A stretch of DNA of 64,000 nt from Tausonia pullulans (GCA_951802195.1 OX637635.1:736982-800981); one strand, 5' to 3'; positions 47,882 to 59,860 are shown, counted from the first letter of the stretch. Program-made: numbers and translations. The notes: generated by a model not told the origin, from the letters alone.

Positions 47882-50173
47882 ATGACCAAGCCTCTTACTG
47901 CCGAACGCGATCTCCCTCGTGAGCCTTACTTCATTGCCTCTATTGCAGTAGATGGTCGACTGATGTGCCCGCTCGCGGCTGCAGACATGAACTTTCGCTC
48001 TTTCGTCCACGCGCTTGAGGTCGACGGCGATCTCGTCCGCGTCACTCGCGAGGTCGACCCTCATCTCGAGCTGTCGGCCATCACCCGGCTCGTTTACGAG
48101 AATGACGGACCTGCGCCCCTGTTCGAAAATGTCAAGGGTGCCAGGAACGGCCTGTTCCGCATTCTCGGAGCGCCCAACGCCCTGCGCAAGGACAAGAAGA
48201 GCCGATACGGTCGACTGGCGCGGCACCTCGCCCTGCCGCCGACCGCCACCCTCAACGAGATTCTCGACCATATGACCTCGGCCGCGTACAAGGCACCTAT
48301 TCCTCCCACCGTCGTTCCCTCTGGCCCATGCAAGAATAACAAGGTAAACGCCGCATCGCGTGATCATCAGTCTGCGGCGCACCCACCAGCGCTGACCCCT
48401 GCTGTTTGCCTGAAAGATATTTGGGGACGACATTGACCTCACCGCACTGCCGAGCCCTTTCATACACCAAGGTTTTTCCTTCTTGACAGGCGGCGAGCTT
48501 CGCCGGAGGCGAGTGCTGATACGACGCGCTCTTCTGGCAGCCGACGGCGGCCGGTACATCCAGACCTACGGCATGCACGTCGTCCAGAGCCCTGACGGTA
48601 AATGGACCAATTGGAGGTGCATCCTTTGCCGTGGCTCTCTTTCGATCCCTCAAAAAATTTACCGAGCTGACTTCGCTCGGCGCATCTGCAGCATCGCTCG
48701 GGCAATGATACATGACAAGCGCCACCTCGTTGGCCTGGTAATCGAGCCACAGCACATCTGGCAGATTCGCGAGATGTGGAAGAAGGAGGGCAAGAACTGC
48801 AAGTGGGCGCTTTGTCTCGGCGTACGTACAGTCTTTTTGCCTTCATCCGTAACGGCTCAAGGCTGAATGACGGTCGATCTGTGCGCCCCCAGGTGCCTCC
48901 TGCGGCGATCATGGCGGCCTCCATGCCCATCCGTAGGACCGTTTTGCGTCCGCCCTGTGTCGCTCTACTTACTGACCCACCCTTGACCCCGAATTGCGCA
49001 GCCGATGGCATCAGTGAGGCCGACTACATCGGCGCGTTCACCGGCAGTTCGCTCGAGGTCGTCAAGTGCGAGACGAACGACCTCTACGTACCGGCGTCGA
49101 CCGAGATCGTTTTCGAGGGCACCTTATCCATTAGCGAGACCGGACCCGAGGGCCCGTGAGTGAGGCCGCTGCTCTTTGCTCACTTTTGATCTGACGCGCC
49201 CCCTGCTGCCGCCGTAGCTTCGGAGAGATGCACGGCTACGTCTTCCCAGGCGATATGCACAACTCGCCGCTCTATCACGTCGACGCCATCACTCACCGGG
49301 ACGATGCGATCCTCCCTCTGTCCGCCTGCGGCCGCCTCACGGACGAGACGGTGTGACCCCTCTCCGCATCACCCTCTTTGCAGAGAGCTCATCCAAGCCC
49401 TTTGAATTTTTTCCCAGCACACCATGATCGGGTCGCTTGCTGCCGCACAGATCGGCGTCCTCTGCCGGAAGAATGGCCTACCGGTCATCAACGCGTCCTC
49501 TCCTTACTGCTCTCAGGTCCGTCCCCGCCAGAGCTCTTCCTGTGTGCGTCCAGTAGTGATTCCTACCGACCACGCAGGTCACCTGGGTCGTCCTTCAATT
49601 CGATACGGCCAAGATCGCTGCGTCCAAAGTCAATCCGGAGGAGTTGCGTCAGCAGGTCGGCGACCTGGTCTTTGGCTCCAAACCCGGGTACACGATCCAC
49701 CGCCTTGTGCTCGTTGGCACCGACATCGACGTCTACAATGACAAGGACGTCATGTGGGCGTTTACGACCCGCTGTAGACCTGGAAAAGACGAGGTGCGCT
49801 ATACCGCCCCGTCCTCGCTTGCGCATGGGGTCCCTAACATCGACAATGTCTTGCTTGGCAGACCTTCTTCGACCACTGCAATGGCTTCCGCCTGATCCCC
49901 TACATGTCTCACGGCACCGGCCATCCGGCCAGAGGCGGCAAGGTCGTCTCGGACGCGATTATGCCATCTGAGTATGCGACGGGCGAGCCCGACTGGGAGT
50001 CCGCCGACTTCAAGGGGTGCGCAGCTAGTCTCCTTCCCTTTGCCCAATCGCACGCTACGTCTCCTTGCTGACACGTGATGGTTGCCGCATGTCCTCTGTG
50101 CAGCTCTTACCCAGAGGACCTCAAGTCGAGAGTCCTAGCCTCCTGGGAATCCGACGGCTTCGCTTCCCTCTAA
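47882..50173 (+). CDS. FDC1: prFMN-dependent (phenyl)acrylic acid decarboxylase Fdc1 (UbiD family)
   Basis: Non-oxidative decarboxylation of cinnamic, ferulic or sorbic acid, using the cofactor made by Pad1. Short first exon [12 protein letters not shown], then [74 protein letters not shown] and [20 protein letters not shown] (the Arg of IARAM is the prFMN-contacting Arg of the family). Further on: [40 protein letters not shown] (catalytic Glu pair, split by an intron), [20 protein letters not shown] and [20 protein letters not shown]. It ends [19 protein letters not shown] and ASL, stop 50171-50173. The C-terminal phrase matches yeast Fdc1 style. The gene ends only 16 bp from repeat copy E. 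Confidence 0.92.
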
Positions 50174-50189
50174 GCTCTCGCTGCCTAGA

Positions 50190-50537
50190 TGTCAGGATCT
50201 CGCGGACTTGCCACTTCGACCCTGCGCCTGGCCAACGCGGCGCCAGTATAGCCTTCTTTCCCTTGCTTGATCAGCATTCCCATTTCTTCGGTCCTCCATT
50301 GTCTCATCTGTCCCACACTCTTTGCTTTCTAAACTTTCTCATCACTCCCTTGTTCTCATCACTCGTACATAAACACTCAGTTCATCGTAGATTCTGTTCA
50401 GCACTCTGACATCATCTGCATTCAACCAGCCTGCCCAAGGCCTTGAAGTGAACCTGTGTCACTGCCAGCACATCAGTCTACTACTCCACCCACGCCCCTC
50501 TTCTCCTCAACCCTTGACCATTGGGCTGATCCTAACA
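50190..50537 (-). repeat. Dispersed repeat copy E, abutting a GH3 pseudogene
   Basis: Starts TGTCAGGATCTCGCGGACTT and ends GGGCTGATCCTAACA, both family termini, in minus orientation. It carries CATCGTAGATTCTGTTCAGC and CCAAGGCCTTGAAGTGAACC. On the left it sits 16 bp after the FDC1 stop; on the right it touches the end of homology in the GH3 pseudogene. Confidence 0.86.
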
Positions 50538-50995
50538 CCCTGCTCGTATGCGATGAAGTGTTTTGAGGTGGTGACAACACCGAGGTCCTGTGCTCAACAA
50601 ATTGAGAGTTTGGAGGCGACTCCGTTAAGGTAGTTGTCCGGGGAGAAGCCTGAGGATCGAGATTAGAATCAATCATGCCAGATTGAGCAAGTAAGGAATG
50701 AAAGTGGGACCCAACGAGGACTCACCCTCCCAGTTGCGACCCGAGAGCGGGCTGCGGCCGAGCGGACCGCCAGTGACGGGGCCGAGGAAGATGTGGGCAC
50801 CCTTGCCTCCTCGGAATGTATTTCCCATCTCCTTAGCCCTGTGATCAAAATGGTCGTGATCCCAGGTGGCGGCCAGGGCAACTCCAGCAGAACATTGGCT
50901 GAAAAAATCACGGGGCGGACTCCCTAGTCGTATAGGTGGCAGAGTAAGAAATGACGGCAGAAGAAGGAAGGAAAGGCGGAGTATGCACTTGCACG
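50538..50995 (-). pseudogene. Truncated copy of the GH3 beta-glucosidase
   Basis: Reverse-strand sequence closely matches 32780-33170 of the intact GH3 gene at the nucleotide level, including the intron between RNWEG and FSPDNYLNG. It reads SAGVALAATWDHDHFDHRAK, FLGPVTGGPLGRSPLSGRNW, then FSPDNYLNGVASKLS, after which a frameshift or deletion occurs. Homology ends at the codons for HRIRAG/IAYEQ exactly where repeat E begins. The 5' part upstream of about 50930 is degraded, and the catalytic Asp region and C-terminal domains are absent. Non-functional. Confidence 0.82.
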
Positions 50996-51384
50996 ACAAG
51001 GACTCGACCGCAACTCCTCCCCAGACGCCTTCGTGGGCTGTGGTAGGAAAGCCTGGACAAAGTCACATGAGTAGACGATTCCAAGCTTAGGTCATTGTCG
51101 ATAGGGCAGCGAGACTGCACGCAGATGGCGTGGATTGGTGGGCCACACATGCGCCAAAAAAGCGAAGTCAGACGGTGATCATCAATCTCAGATCGTCGGC
51201 CAAAGCCGAACTGAGTTGAACAGAGGTGTTGGGGAGCGAGCCAGCCTCATGGAGAACCTGACAAAGCTGGCCGGAGAGAGATAGACCGATGCCGATTCCC
51301 CAGCAAGGTCCAAGATTTTGGAGATCCGAAAGATCAAGGGTAAGTACGCGTCCGCTGAGTTGCTTCGTCACGCCCACCCTTCAT

Positions 51385-51775
51385 TGAAACAGGGTTAAGG
51401 AGAATGGGTGAGGACAGGGGTGTCGGTAAAGGAGTGAAACTGGTGTGCCACAGGTGGCACGGGCTCGCTTCGAAGTCTTGGGCAGGTTTGTCGAGTCTAG
51501 ATAACAATCAGAATGCAGAACAAAATATACGATGAGCTGAGCACTTTATGGACGAGAAAACAAACAGTGTTGGATAAGTGAAGAATGAGAACAGAGGGAG
51601 GGATAACAAACCAAGGAGCTTGGACCGATGTGCCGAAATAGTGGACAAAGATGAAGGAATACTGAGCAAGCAGGGGAGGGCTACGGAGGCACAGAGTTGA
51701 CAGGCGCTGAGCCGAGGTGGCAAGTCCCCAAGACACTGCCACAGGACCGAGTTGGCATATCCGCGGGATCCTGAC
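51385..51775 (+). repeat. Dispersed repeat copy F
   Basis: Plus orientation; the left terminus is decayed (begins around CAGGGTTAAGGAGAATGGG) and the right terminus is GCGGGATCCTGACG. Core GTGGCACGGGCTCGCTTCGA, CAATCAGAATGCAGAACAAA and GCTGAGCCGAGGTGGCAAG. It pairs in inverted orientation with copy E around the GH3 pseudogene and lies about 60 bp beyond the OPT stop. Confidence 0.8.
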
Positions 51776-51836
51776 GCAGGGACGAGGAGGCATATACGAG
51801 AGATTCTTACAAGGGAAGGGGGAAGGGAGGCCGAGC

Positions 51837-54800
51837 TCAGAGCGCAAAGCAGCGTTCGACTGGAGGAACGCGCAAGAGGAGCGGGTCAGCGTGGGGCTGG
51901 CGGTCGGCGCAATGAGAGCAGTCGTCGGAGACGCACTCGAGTCGGCGTTATTGCCCCACCAATTGGCCATTTTAATCCCTATGGAAGAGAGGAGCGCGAG
52001 AGGGGATGGAAGTCAAGATCAGTCTGACTGCTAGAGGGGATCGTCGAGTGCGCGGGAACGCACCGGTCGAGCCGAGCGCGATGAACATGACAAGAAGTTG
52101 AGCGTTGAAGCCGACGTCGACTGAAAGGGAGTGGAGGGGTGGGCAGATGTCAGCCGACTGGGTCGGGAGGGGCGACGTGGTGGTGGAGGAGTGCGGAGGA
52201 GGACTCACGAGCGGCGCCAGTCTGACGGAAGCAGGTCGCGCAAGGGCAGAGGGTCAGCACGGAGATGATAAGAGACCGGCAAAAGGCGCAATTACGCACA
52301 ATGTATGCCCATTTCTGCCACCAAATCTTGCGGTAGCGGTACAAGAAGAAGTTGAAAATGGTGCCGATGATGATGGAGGTGAACGGGCCGGTGCTGAGGT
52401 TGCCGTGGAAGACGGCGGCCGAGGCAAAGAAGATTGAGCAGTTCCTGTGGGTCGAGCGGCGAGGGAACAGCGGGTAGATCAGATGGGCGAGGGTCAGGGC
52501 AGGGCAGGAGAGGTGGGAGAGTGGTCAGGTGGATTGGACTCGGACGCACCACAGGTCGAACCTGACCTTGGGGAAACGCTTGTGCAGCAGCCAGATGATG
52601 ATCGGCAGGACGGCGCCAACGACAAAGCCGTATGTGACGGGCTTGAAGACGGGGGACGCGAGCAAGCGCTTGGGACCGACGAGGGCATATTGGATTCCTG
52701 CGGTGTATAGGCGCGGCGGAGGGTCCGACGGACATCAGCACGCGCGGGCTTCGGAGGCAAACGCGATCGGACACGACGCACCTGCAGTGTTGTACGACTT
52801 GGAGGCGTCGCAAAAGGAGCGGAAAGGGAGAGGGCGCTTGTCAGGCCACGAAAGGAGCAATGAAACAGCAGCACCGGCGCACCTTGAAGTCCTGCGCGGT
52901 CCACACGTTGGTCAGGTCGGGCTTGATGCCGGTCAGGACATCGAATTTGGCGTCGATGATCCAGCGCATGACGCCGTCTGTGTGCGGGCGGAGATGTTGC
53001 GTGTCAGTATCGGCAGAGCGCGCGCACTGCGCAGGAAGCAGCGAGCAGGGCGACGACGCACAGTTGATGGGCAGGCCAAGCATGTTGGCAAAGATCTGGA
53101 TGCCAATGACGTCGCGCGGGCTGATGTGCATGTAATGCTAAGGGCGCGGGAGGTGAGAAGAGGTGAGGGTCAGCGCGCAGAATGACAGCGGACCATGTGC
53201 GAGCGTTGCAGCGAACAGACGCACACCGATCTTCTGGTCCTCGAGGACCGTCCGCGCATCGTACCAGACGTTGCCCGAGATGATACGGTACGCGAGCTGG
53301 CCCAGCGGGTGACGCGACGATCCTTTGACGTCGATCATGTAACCGTAGATTAGTTCATTGAAGAATCCGACCCTGGAGCACGCGCGCGCAAAACCGAGAG
53401 TTTTTCAGCCCGGGGCGAGGAAATGGAGGCAGATGGAAAGACGCACTTGACGCCAAAGCCCGAGATGGCGTAGATCGCGCTGAGGGGCAGCATGGCCGCC
53501 GCCCCGAAGCCGAGTGCGATGAAGTACGTCCACCAGGGCATGTACAGGCCCGTGCCGGGGACGACGACGAGGATGAGCAGGATAAGTACGGGAACGGCGG
53601 TCAGGATGCCCCACTCGCTGTGCGACGGCGAAGCGAAGCGCGCGGGTGTCAGCGACGGAGGTCAAGGAGGAGAGGCTCAGGGAGAGAGCGCAGGACAGAG
53701 AAGAGATATATATGCACATGAGCGTGAGGCCCCTGTAAGCGCGCTGTAGGTTGCTGAGTCGGTCCTTGTGCACGTTCTCCTGGTTGCGCCGCGCGCGGAC
53801 AACAGCCATGATGTTGGGCCCGAGCGCGAGGCCGCACCAGACAAAAGCCGAGATGTACGAGGCGTACCACCTGAGCGAGCGGGCGAAACGGGAGGGCGTG
53901 TCAGGAGCGGCGCTGGCAAGGGGGAACGACGAGGAACGAACATGAAGATCTCCTGCAGAAGAGGAGGACAAGGGACGAGGTCAGCGACGGCGACAGCGGG
54001 CAGTGGTACGAGCAAAGCGCGCTCAGACTAACCCAGGTGTACTGCGCGCCGGAGTAGGCGAGCCCGATCTCATCGCTGCGGGTCGTCAGTGTCGTTGGTC
54101 AGCGTATGCGGGCGGAGGGCGAAGGGACGGGCCAACTCACAACCGCGTCTCGTTGAAGACCTGCTCGCCGTTCGAGGTCGTGGAGAGCAGCTGCGTGAAT
54201 GGGTAAGTCGTTCCGTTCTTGGTGAAAACGCCGTTTGACATGATGGGGTAGAGGTGGGCATTCCAAAGATTGCCGAAGTAGGCGGTGGGAATAAGCACCC
54301 AAGTCCTTGAGATTGAGGGGGGGGGGTCAGCGCGGCACTCGAATCGAGTAGAAAGACGAGGGAAGGACGCACGTCAAGGCGAAGGCGGCGAATACGGTGA
54401 CTTGGACGTGGTATGGCAGCGTGATGACCGTCGAGGTGATGTTCGACCAGTTGAGCGTGATGTTGAGAAGGCCGACGCCACCTCGCCCCGCGCCGAGGAA
54501 GTTGACCTTGTGGTTGCGGCTGGCGAACCAGCAGAGCGGGGCGAGGGAGGCGACGAAGGGGAAGAGGAACTCAGGCAACCACTGCCAGGCGAAGCAGACG
54601 GCGGCGATGATGTAGAAGCCCTGGCGTCGGAAGAGGGCAGAACGCGCAGTGTCAGCGCGTGCGTGCGGGGGCAGGCAGTGGGCACGAGACGGCGACGAGG
54701 CAGGGTGGGCGCAGGGCGCAGAGCGGAGATGTACCGTCATCTGAGACCGGGAGCGCTGCAGGTGCAGGTCGGACGTGCCGTGCATGCTGCGGTACAGGGT

Positions 54801-55975
54801 AACCTGCTGGAGCGAGAGCGGGAACAAGAAACTGGCGGGGCGACGGATGACAGGCGGTCAGAGCACGGACGAGCGATGAAAAGGCATGTCAGCGTGAGGG
54901 TCTCGGCGCGAGGGCCGCAGCGCACGACCGAGCAGGCACACACCGAGGGTCGTCGATGAGGATCGGCCGGACCATCGCCGCGAACGCGAAGCCGAGCAAG
55001 GACGCTCCCCAACCGAAAAAGAGCGCGATGGCGGGGTTCTTCGGAGAGAGGAAGGGGAGGGCCAGGTGCGGGTGAAGTCAGCAAAGGTTTGGTCGCGGTC
55101 GTTGAGCTCGAAACGGTCGAACAACTCACCATCGTCACACCATAATAGAGTGCTGCGTTGGTCGGGAGGTACGCTGGAGTGCGGGGTCGGAGGCAGAGGC
55201 GCGGGTGTCAGCAAGCGGGCACAAACGGGCGAGCAGGCAAGCACGGAGGGGAGAAAAGCAAGGACGGCGAGGGCAAGAGGCGGACCAGGCCGGCATGGCG
55301 GGCGCAGGCGGGGAGGACACCGAGTGCGAACGAGGGCGGGCGCGGACGGGGGAGGACGGCCAAGGACGAGCGAGCAAGAAGACGAGGGACGTACTGGCCC
55401 ACTGGCCCTGCGAGCCCGCGTTGGCGGCGAGGCCGACGACGACGTGCTCCTTGATTGACCACGGGCCCGGGTTGAGGTTGAACGACCAGCGGCCGAGAGG
55501 GATGCGCTTGGCGGGGAGGACGCGGGCGAGGAGGTGGCCGAGGGGTTTGGAGGCGAGGATGACGAAGTATACGGGGAAGGGCGCGGCCGTGGTGCGGAAG
55601 CTAGAGCAAGGGGGATGGAGACAGGGAAGGGTCAACGCAGGAGCGGCGACGGCGCTGAGGTGTGGGAGGGCAAAACACGCACTAGGACAGCTGCGAGACA
55701 AAACTGCCGATCGCGATGAAGAGGGACGAGAGGAGGATGGCGCGGAACGTGATGGCGGGCAGCGTCGGGTCGTCCTCGAACGAGACGACGGTGCGGACGA
55801 GCTCCGGGATGTCCTTGAACTCGTCCGACTCCCAGTCGTACTCTGGCACGCCGTCCTCGTCAAAGTCCGGGATGAGGTCCGGGACGACGCCCTCGAGCGT
55901 CGAGAGCGTTATGCCGGCCTGCTTCTCGTCCTTCTCGTTGATGTCGCTCGTGCTGTGGATGCTCTTAACGGACAT
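51837..55975 (-). CDS. Oligopeptide transporter (OPT family)
   Basis: Proton-coupled uptake of small peptides or peptide-like metal chelates across the plasma membrane. Start MSVKSIHSTSDINEKDEKQA at 55975; an upstream alternative (MSGRPVETPDIEST at 56104, with a very short intron) is possible. About twenty short exons give DDPTLPAITFRAILLSSLFI, RIPLGRWSFNLNPGPWSIKE (OPT signature NPGPFxxKEH), NPAIALFFGWGASLLGFAFA, GFYIIAAVCFAWQWLPEFLF, TWVLIPTAYFGNLWNAHLYP, YASYISAFVWCGLALGPNIM, GLYMPWWTYFIALGFGAAAM, FFNELIYGYMIDVKGSSRHP (second signature), HYMHISPRDVIGIQIFANML and PVTYGFVVGAVLPIIIWLLH. The last exons read FFLYRYRKIWWQKWAYIV, NAQLLVMFIALGS and NWWGNNADSIERCFAL, with the last intron inferred from GTGCGT, CTGAC and CAG. 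Confidence 0.87.
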
Positions 55976-56529
55976 GCGGGTCAGATCCTTAACTTAACCT
56001 TGTCGTTGGCGGAGGATCTCTCGTCTTCGAACGACGACGGCTCGTTCTTTGGGGAACACATAGGTGGACTCAATGTCCGGCGTCTCGACGGGGCGGCCCG
56101 ACATGATGGTGCGATGGTCTGTTGAGAAGGTGCAGAGGGAGCGGGCGATGGCGCAAGAAGCGCAGGAAAGCGCAAGGAGGTGCTCAAGTACGCCTTGCTA
56201 CCTCGGCGACCTGCGCGCCATCCCATTTCCTGCCTCTCCTCATCGCACGCCTTGCGCTGTCGGCGTCGAGCGACCCAGGTTAGCTCGGTAGGTTGCCATG
56301 TTCAAGACGATGGAAAGACTTCCATCAACGATTAGAGGAACCTGGAGGACTAGCTGATGCTAGGAATGGAGATTAGAAGAATTCGAACCGAGAAGACGGT
56401 CGAACTCACCCAAAAGCGATACTCCGAACAGGTCCTCGAGCGTTTCGAGAAGAAAACTTCAAGCCCACTCGAATGCAGACGGACGAACACGAACATATCC
56501 TGATCAGCTCAGATCTCTCAAAGGAAGAA

Positions 56530-56653
56530 TGTTGGGATTGGCCCAAGGGTCAAGAGCTAAGGATGACTAGTAAAGGGCATTAAATCGGATCGCGAATGAC
56601 CCAATTGCATGAGACTGAGTAGCCAATGGCGAAACAAGAGCGTGATCCTGACA
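56530..56653 (+). repeat. Dispersed repeat copy G, internally deleted
   Basis: Both termini are present (TGTTGGGATTGGCCCAAGGG and GTGATCCTGACA) but only about 124 bp apart, so most of the element body is missing. This supports the view that the two ends define a unit. Confidence 0.6.
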
Positions 56654-57583
56654 CACTGGAAGCAGGGCAGGACATGTCCATCGTTGCTCTTTCGTCTCAC
56701 GCCACAGCTGCACTCTTTTACTGAGCCAGACGTCTTTGTGTGGTAAAGACTGGACCGCATTGAGTGTACGCCGTGAAAGAGAACGGATCATTCAGAGTTG
56801 ACCTTGCCACCGCTGAGCAAGCCCGCCGCCTCCTTCTCCCGCAGATTGCTCATGCTCGCTCCCGCCACTTCCTACTCTTCGTCCTGCCTCAAGATTGCCC
56901 GCGGCTCACGGTGCTCCCATACGGCACGAAGCTCACCCCGGAAGTGGGCGGCAAGGTAGACAAGAGGGGTGAACACACTGCAAGAGGGCGAAGGGGTGTT
57001 AGGCAAAGATCAAGACGAGGACGAAAGGGAGAGATTTGCATACAGAGGGGAGAAGAGGGCCGTTGTATATTGGGATTCAGCGAGGCCTGCCTCTGATGTC
57101 TTGGGATTGGTCTACAAAGAAAGGGCGGAAATGGATCAGGCATGAACTTGGAAGCATGCAACGGAAGAGGACCCACGAAGAATATCCTTTCAAGTCCAGG
57201 TGCGGCTACAACAAGCAGCGTCGTCGAAAGCAGGCCGACCACTGTATACAGGCCCAGACGAAGGACGAGGATGTCAAACCTGAGACAACAAGTCTTGGTC
57301 CTGTCGGCCCTCCCCCGGATGGAGTCTCTTTGAGGGGCGGGAGGGTGTTGTAGGAGGCGACCCAACCTGCCGGATCACCGAAAAGCGGCCGACGGGTGGC
57401 CTTGGAGCGGGCTAGGGTGATGTCCAGGCGGGCGAGAGCGGAGATGAGGACAGAATGCAGGACTGAGCGGGAAAGAAAGAATGCTTGAGCATCAAGAAGC
57501 GAGATTCGGAGGAGACTGGCAGCTGACAGATTATCATGACATGGGTGTTGATGACTGTCGGCGAGGTAAGGACAGCGTCAGCA
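56654..57583. other. Region of uncertain coding content
   Basis: On the minus strand 57480-57290 reads VLHSVLISALARLDITLARS and GDPAGWVASYNTLPPLKETP, which looks protein-like and follows a branch-plus-acceptor pattern (CCCGCTCAG). It may be a 3' extension of the membrane-protein gene that starts at 58662, or part of a separate gene. I cannot complete a structure, so no CDS is called. Confidence 0.3.
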
Positions 57584-58662
57584 TCAGGACTTTCGGGAGA
57601 ACGTCAAAGAATCACTTGAAGCATATATATCAAACTCGCTCAATTGGCCTGAAACGTCGTTGCCGTCGCCGTTCTCCGACTTAGACGGGACGTCATCTCT
57701 AGCGATCCAAACGAGGAGGGGCGCGCCGAGCGTCAACAAGGACACGAGTGTGCATGAGCCGAGGAGCATGCTCCTCAGGGAGTGTTCAGCCGCATATATT
57801 CCTCGGTAGCCTGGGGTCCCGGTAAAGGCGAGGAAAAGCATGGGCAGGAGGAGGAAGAACGACCCGGGGTGAAGGAAGAGCGCCATGTAAGTAAGCAGTC
57901 CGCTAGCACCGTAGGCGAGGAGGTGGGTCCCAGGCTGCAATACGACACTGCTGTGGACAGGATCTGTGTAAAGCATATGAAGCTCTTTCAGAGAGGGCAG
58001 TGTGAGACGGGGCGAGAAGGACGGCGACGCACGTCCAGCAGCGTTCCGCGCCACAGTTTCACGCGACCCGCCCATGAACCAGGAGAGGGCCTTTCCGATG
58101 GAAATGTTCTGTGGGAACGACGTCAGCTGCCGGGCAACATGAAGTACTCTTGTCACTGGGAGTTCAACTAACGCCGACAAAGGTAATCATACACCTCCAG
58201 ACCAAGTAATCCAGGCTCTCCCATTCCTGCCAGACTGAGATGAGCGTGGCGAGCACAAATGCGGGTACGACATGGGTAGCAATGGGACCCTCCATGGCGA
58301 CGCCCTCCTTGTAGGGGTAGATGCTGAGCTTCGGCCAGGTAAGAAGTTGTCGTCCCTCCGCTCCTCTTACGACAGCCTCGGCGTTGCTCGACGAGAGCTT
58401 CTCGGTCGTCGCCGCTCCAAGCGCTTGCTCGACGGCATCCACGACGGCTTCAGTTGCTGTAGGAGGACTAGCAGCCTCGCGAAGGGCGTCGTCCTCGTTG
58501 ATGGCAATGCAAGTGGTCACCCACTCTGCGAGCGGAAGAGCGAGGATGAATGCAAGCTGCAGGTTGGAGGGGGGAGCGAGCGAAACATCAGCTGTGGAAG
58601 GGAGAGAGAGCGATTTGCATGCGCACCTGGGGGCCTGAAATGCTGTACATCTGCTGGATCAT
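57584..58662 (-). CDS. Unrecognised multi-pass membrane protein
   Basis: Start MIQQMYSISGPQ (58662) joins by an intron to LAFILALPLAEWVTTCIAIN, a first helix. Then a soluble part with an acidic and Ala-rich segment (AVVDAVEQALGAATTEK) and LLTWPKLSIYPYKEGVAMEG leads into HVVPAFVLATLISVWQEW and CMITFVGV. After another intron come NISIGKALSWFMGGSRET and a loop. Further helices are LLAYGASGLLTYMALFLHPG, SFFLLLPMLFLAF and LLGSCTLVSLLTLGAPLLVW. The tail is acidic with a stop at 57584. No family recognised. The gene is divergent from the small membrane protein at 59063. Confidence 0.55.
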
Positions 58663-59062
58663 GCCCAGGTTGGAAGGGCGAGGTTGCGGATGACCTGGGT
58701 TGTCGAGGTTCGGTGCGCACGAGAGGACTGTCGAGCGACAATACAAGGTTCGGTCTAGGGCGGGTGATGTACGAGGGGCAGGCTCTCGAAAGCTATTTCC
58801 GGCCTGTAAGCGCGTCTGTGCGGATGAGGCGGAAGGCTGGGTGTGTTCGTAGAGGACTCAAAAGCACCGGAGGGGGGTTGCTCGCGTGCCGCTCAACCGC
58901 CAGCTGTTGATCCAACCTGCCGACGACCCTGCTCTCGTTGTTGAAGTTCCTGCTCCCTTTCGTTCCTGAGCTCGGTCCGTCTCCCTTCAACCTCCTCGCC
59001 CCTCCTGCATTCCATCGGAGCTGATCGAAGGGAAGGACTGCACTGCTGCCCCTCCCTTCAGG

Positions 59063-59851
59063 ATGTTCACCAATACGTTGAGCTACAAGAGCGCCTCTGA
59101 AGAGGAGGAAGGGCTGCTGTCGGAGGTGTCTTACCCTCCACCTCCGCAGAGCGTCAGTAAGTTGAGTTTGGAACACTCGTCCTCAGGAGCATATGCCTTA
59201 CGATGACCTCCAGCTCGCTTGTTGCCCCCGTATTCTGGCCAGATGGTCCCTCCCGAGGGCAACAACACCTTGGATGACATTTCCATCCGGTTTTTCTTCC
59301 GGCCGAAGTACCCTCTAACCCTCTCATCCGAGGCTGCGGATGTGATGGGACTTCTTCCAAGATCGCAAGAGGCCCGTCCCGTCTTCAATGCGGCTATTGC
59401 TGGCTTCCAGGCTGACGCATCCATTTGCCCTACGTCTAACTACAGGAGGCCATTCAAATGTCCTTTGCGACCTTCCCAGTCTTGCAGCGATTCGAACCGG
59501 AGCGCATCCTGTTCTTCGTCGACAGCCCGAACTCCATCGTCGGCCTAGCGAGCCTTCCATCCTCTAGCTGGAAGGGACTGCGGCAGAACCCGCCAGCATT
59601 TATCAGGGTAGAGGTTGCGGATGGACCGGGAGACCTGGAAAAACGTGCGTCTTCTCTGGTTCTGCACGCACCTCCTCTCATGAAGTGCGCAGTCAGACTG
59701 ACGAACCTTTCTGCCTCTCATCCTCCCTCCCTACCCCCAAGGTCGACGTGCCTATTGGCGTAAGCGAGGAATTATTGCCGTCGTCGTTGTTGTTGTCATT
59801 GTCGCCATCGTTCTCTTCATTTCCTGGCTCTCTGGTAGGTTGGGTCGGTAG
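59063..59851 (+). CDS. Small single-pass membrane protein whose stop lies in a 13-bp repeat
   Basis: Four exons by GT-AG: MFTNTLSYKSASEEEEGLLS and YPPPPQSV; TRLLPPYSGQMVPPEGNNTL, ISIRFFFRPKYPLTLSSEAA and VMGLLPRSQEARP; EAIQMSFATFPVLQRFEPER, ILFFVDSPNSIVGLASLPSS and RQNPPAFIRVEVADGPGD; then RRRAYWRKRGIIAVVVVVVI and VAIVLFISWLS, a C-terminal helix with a basic cytosolic-type flank. About 200 aa, type II or tail-anchor-like topology. The reading frame then enters two units of GGTTGGGTCGGTA, giving GRLGR and TAG (59849-59851). The native C-terminus was therefore probably replaced when the repeat and 28S fragment joined here. Family unknown. Confidence 0.55.
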
Positions 59852-59860
59852 GTTGGGTAG
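59834..59860 (+). repeat. Two interstitial units of the terminal 13-bp repeat
   Basis: GGTAGGTTGGGTCGGTAGG with one more partial unit, the same sequence and orientation as the array at 63799-64000. It forms the left boundary of the 28S rRNA fragment. Confidence 0.85.

Noticed and set aside
51497-51970. Reading the OPT C-terminus through into repeat copy F
   Set aside because: A normal intron (GTGCGT, CTGAC, CAG) gives the expected short end after NWWGN, with a stop before the repeat.
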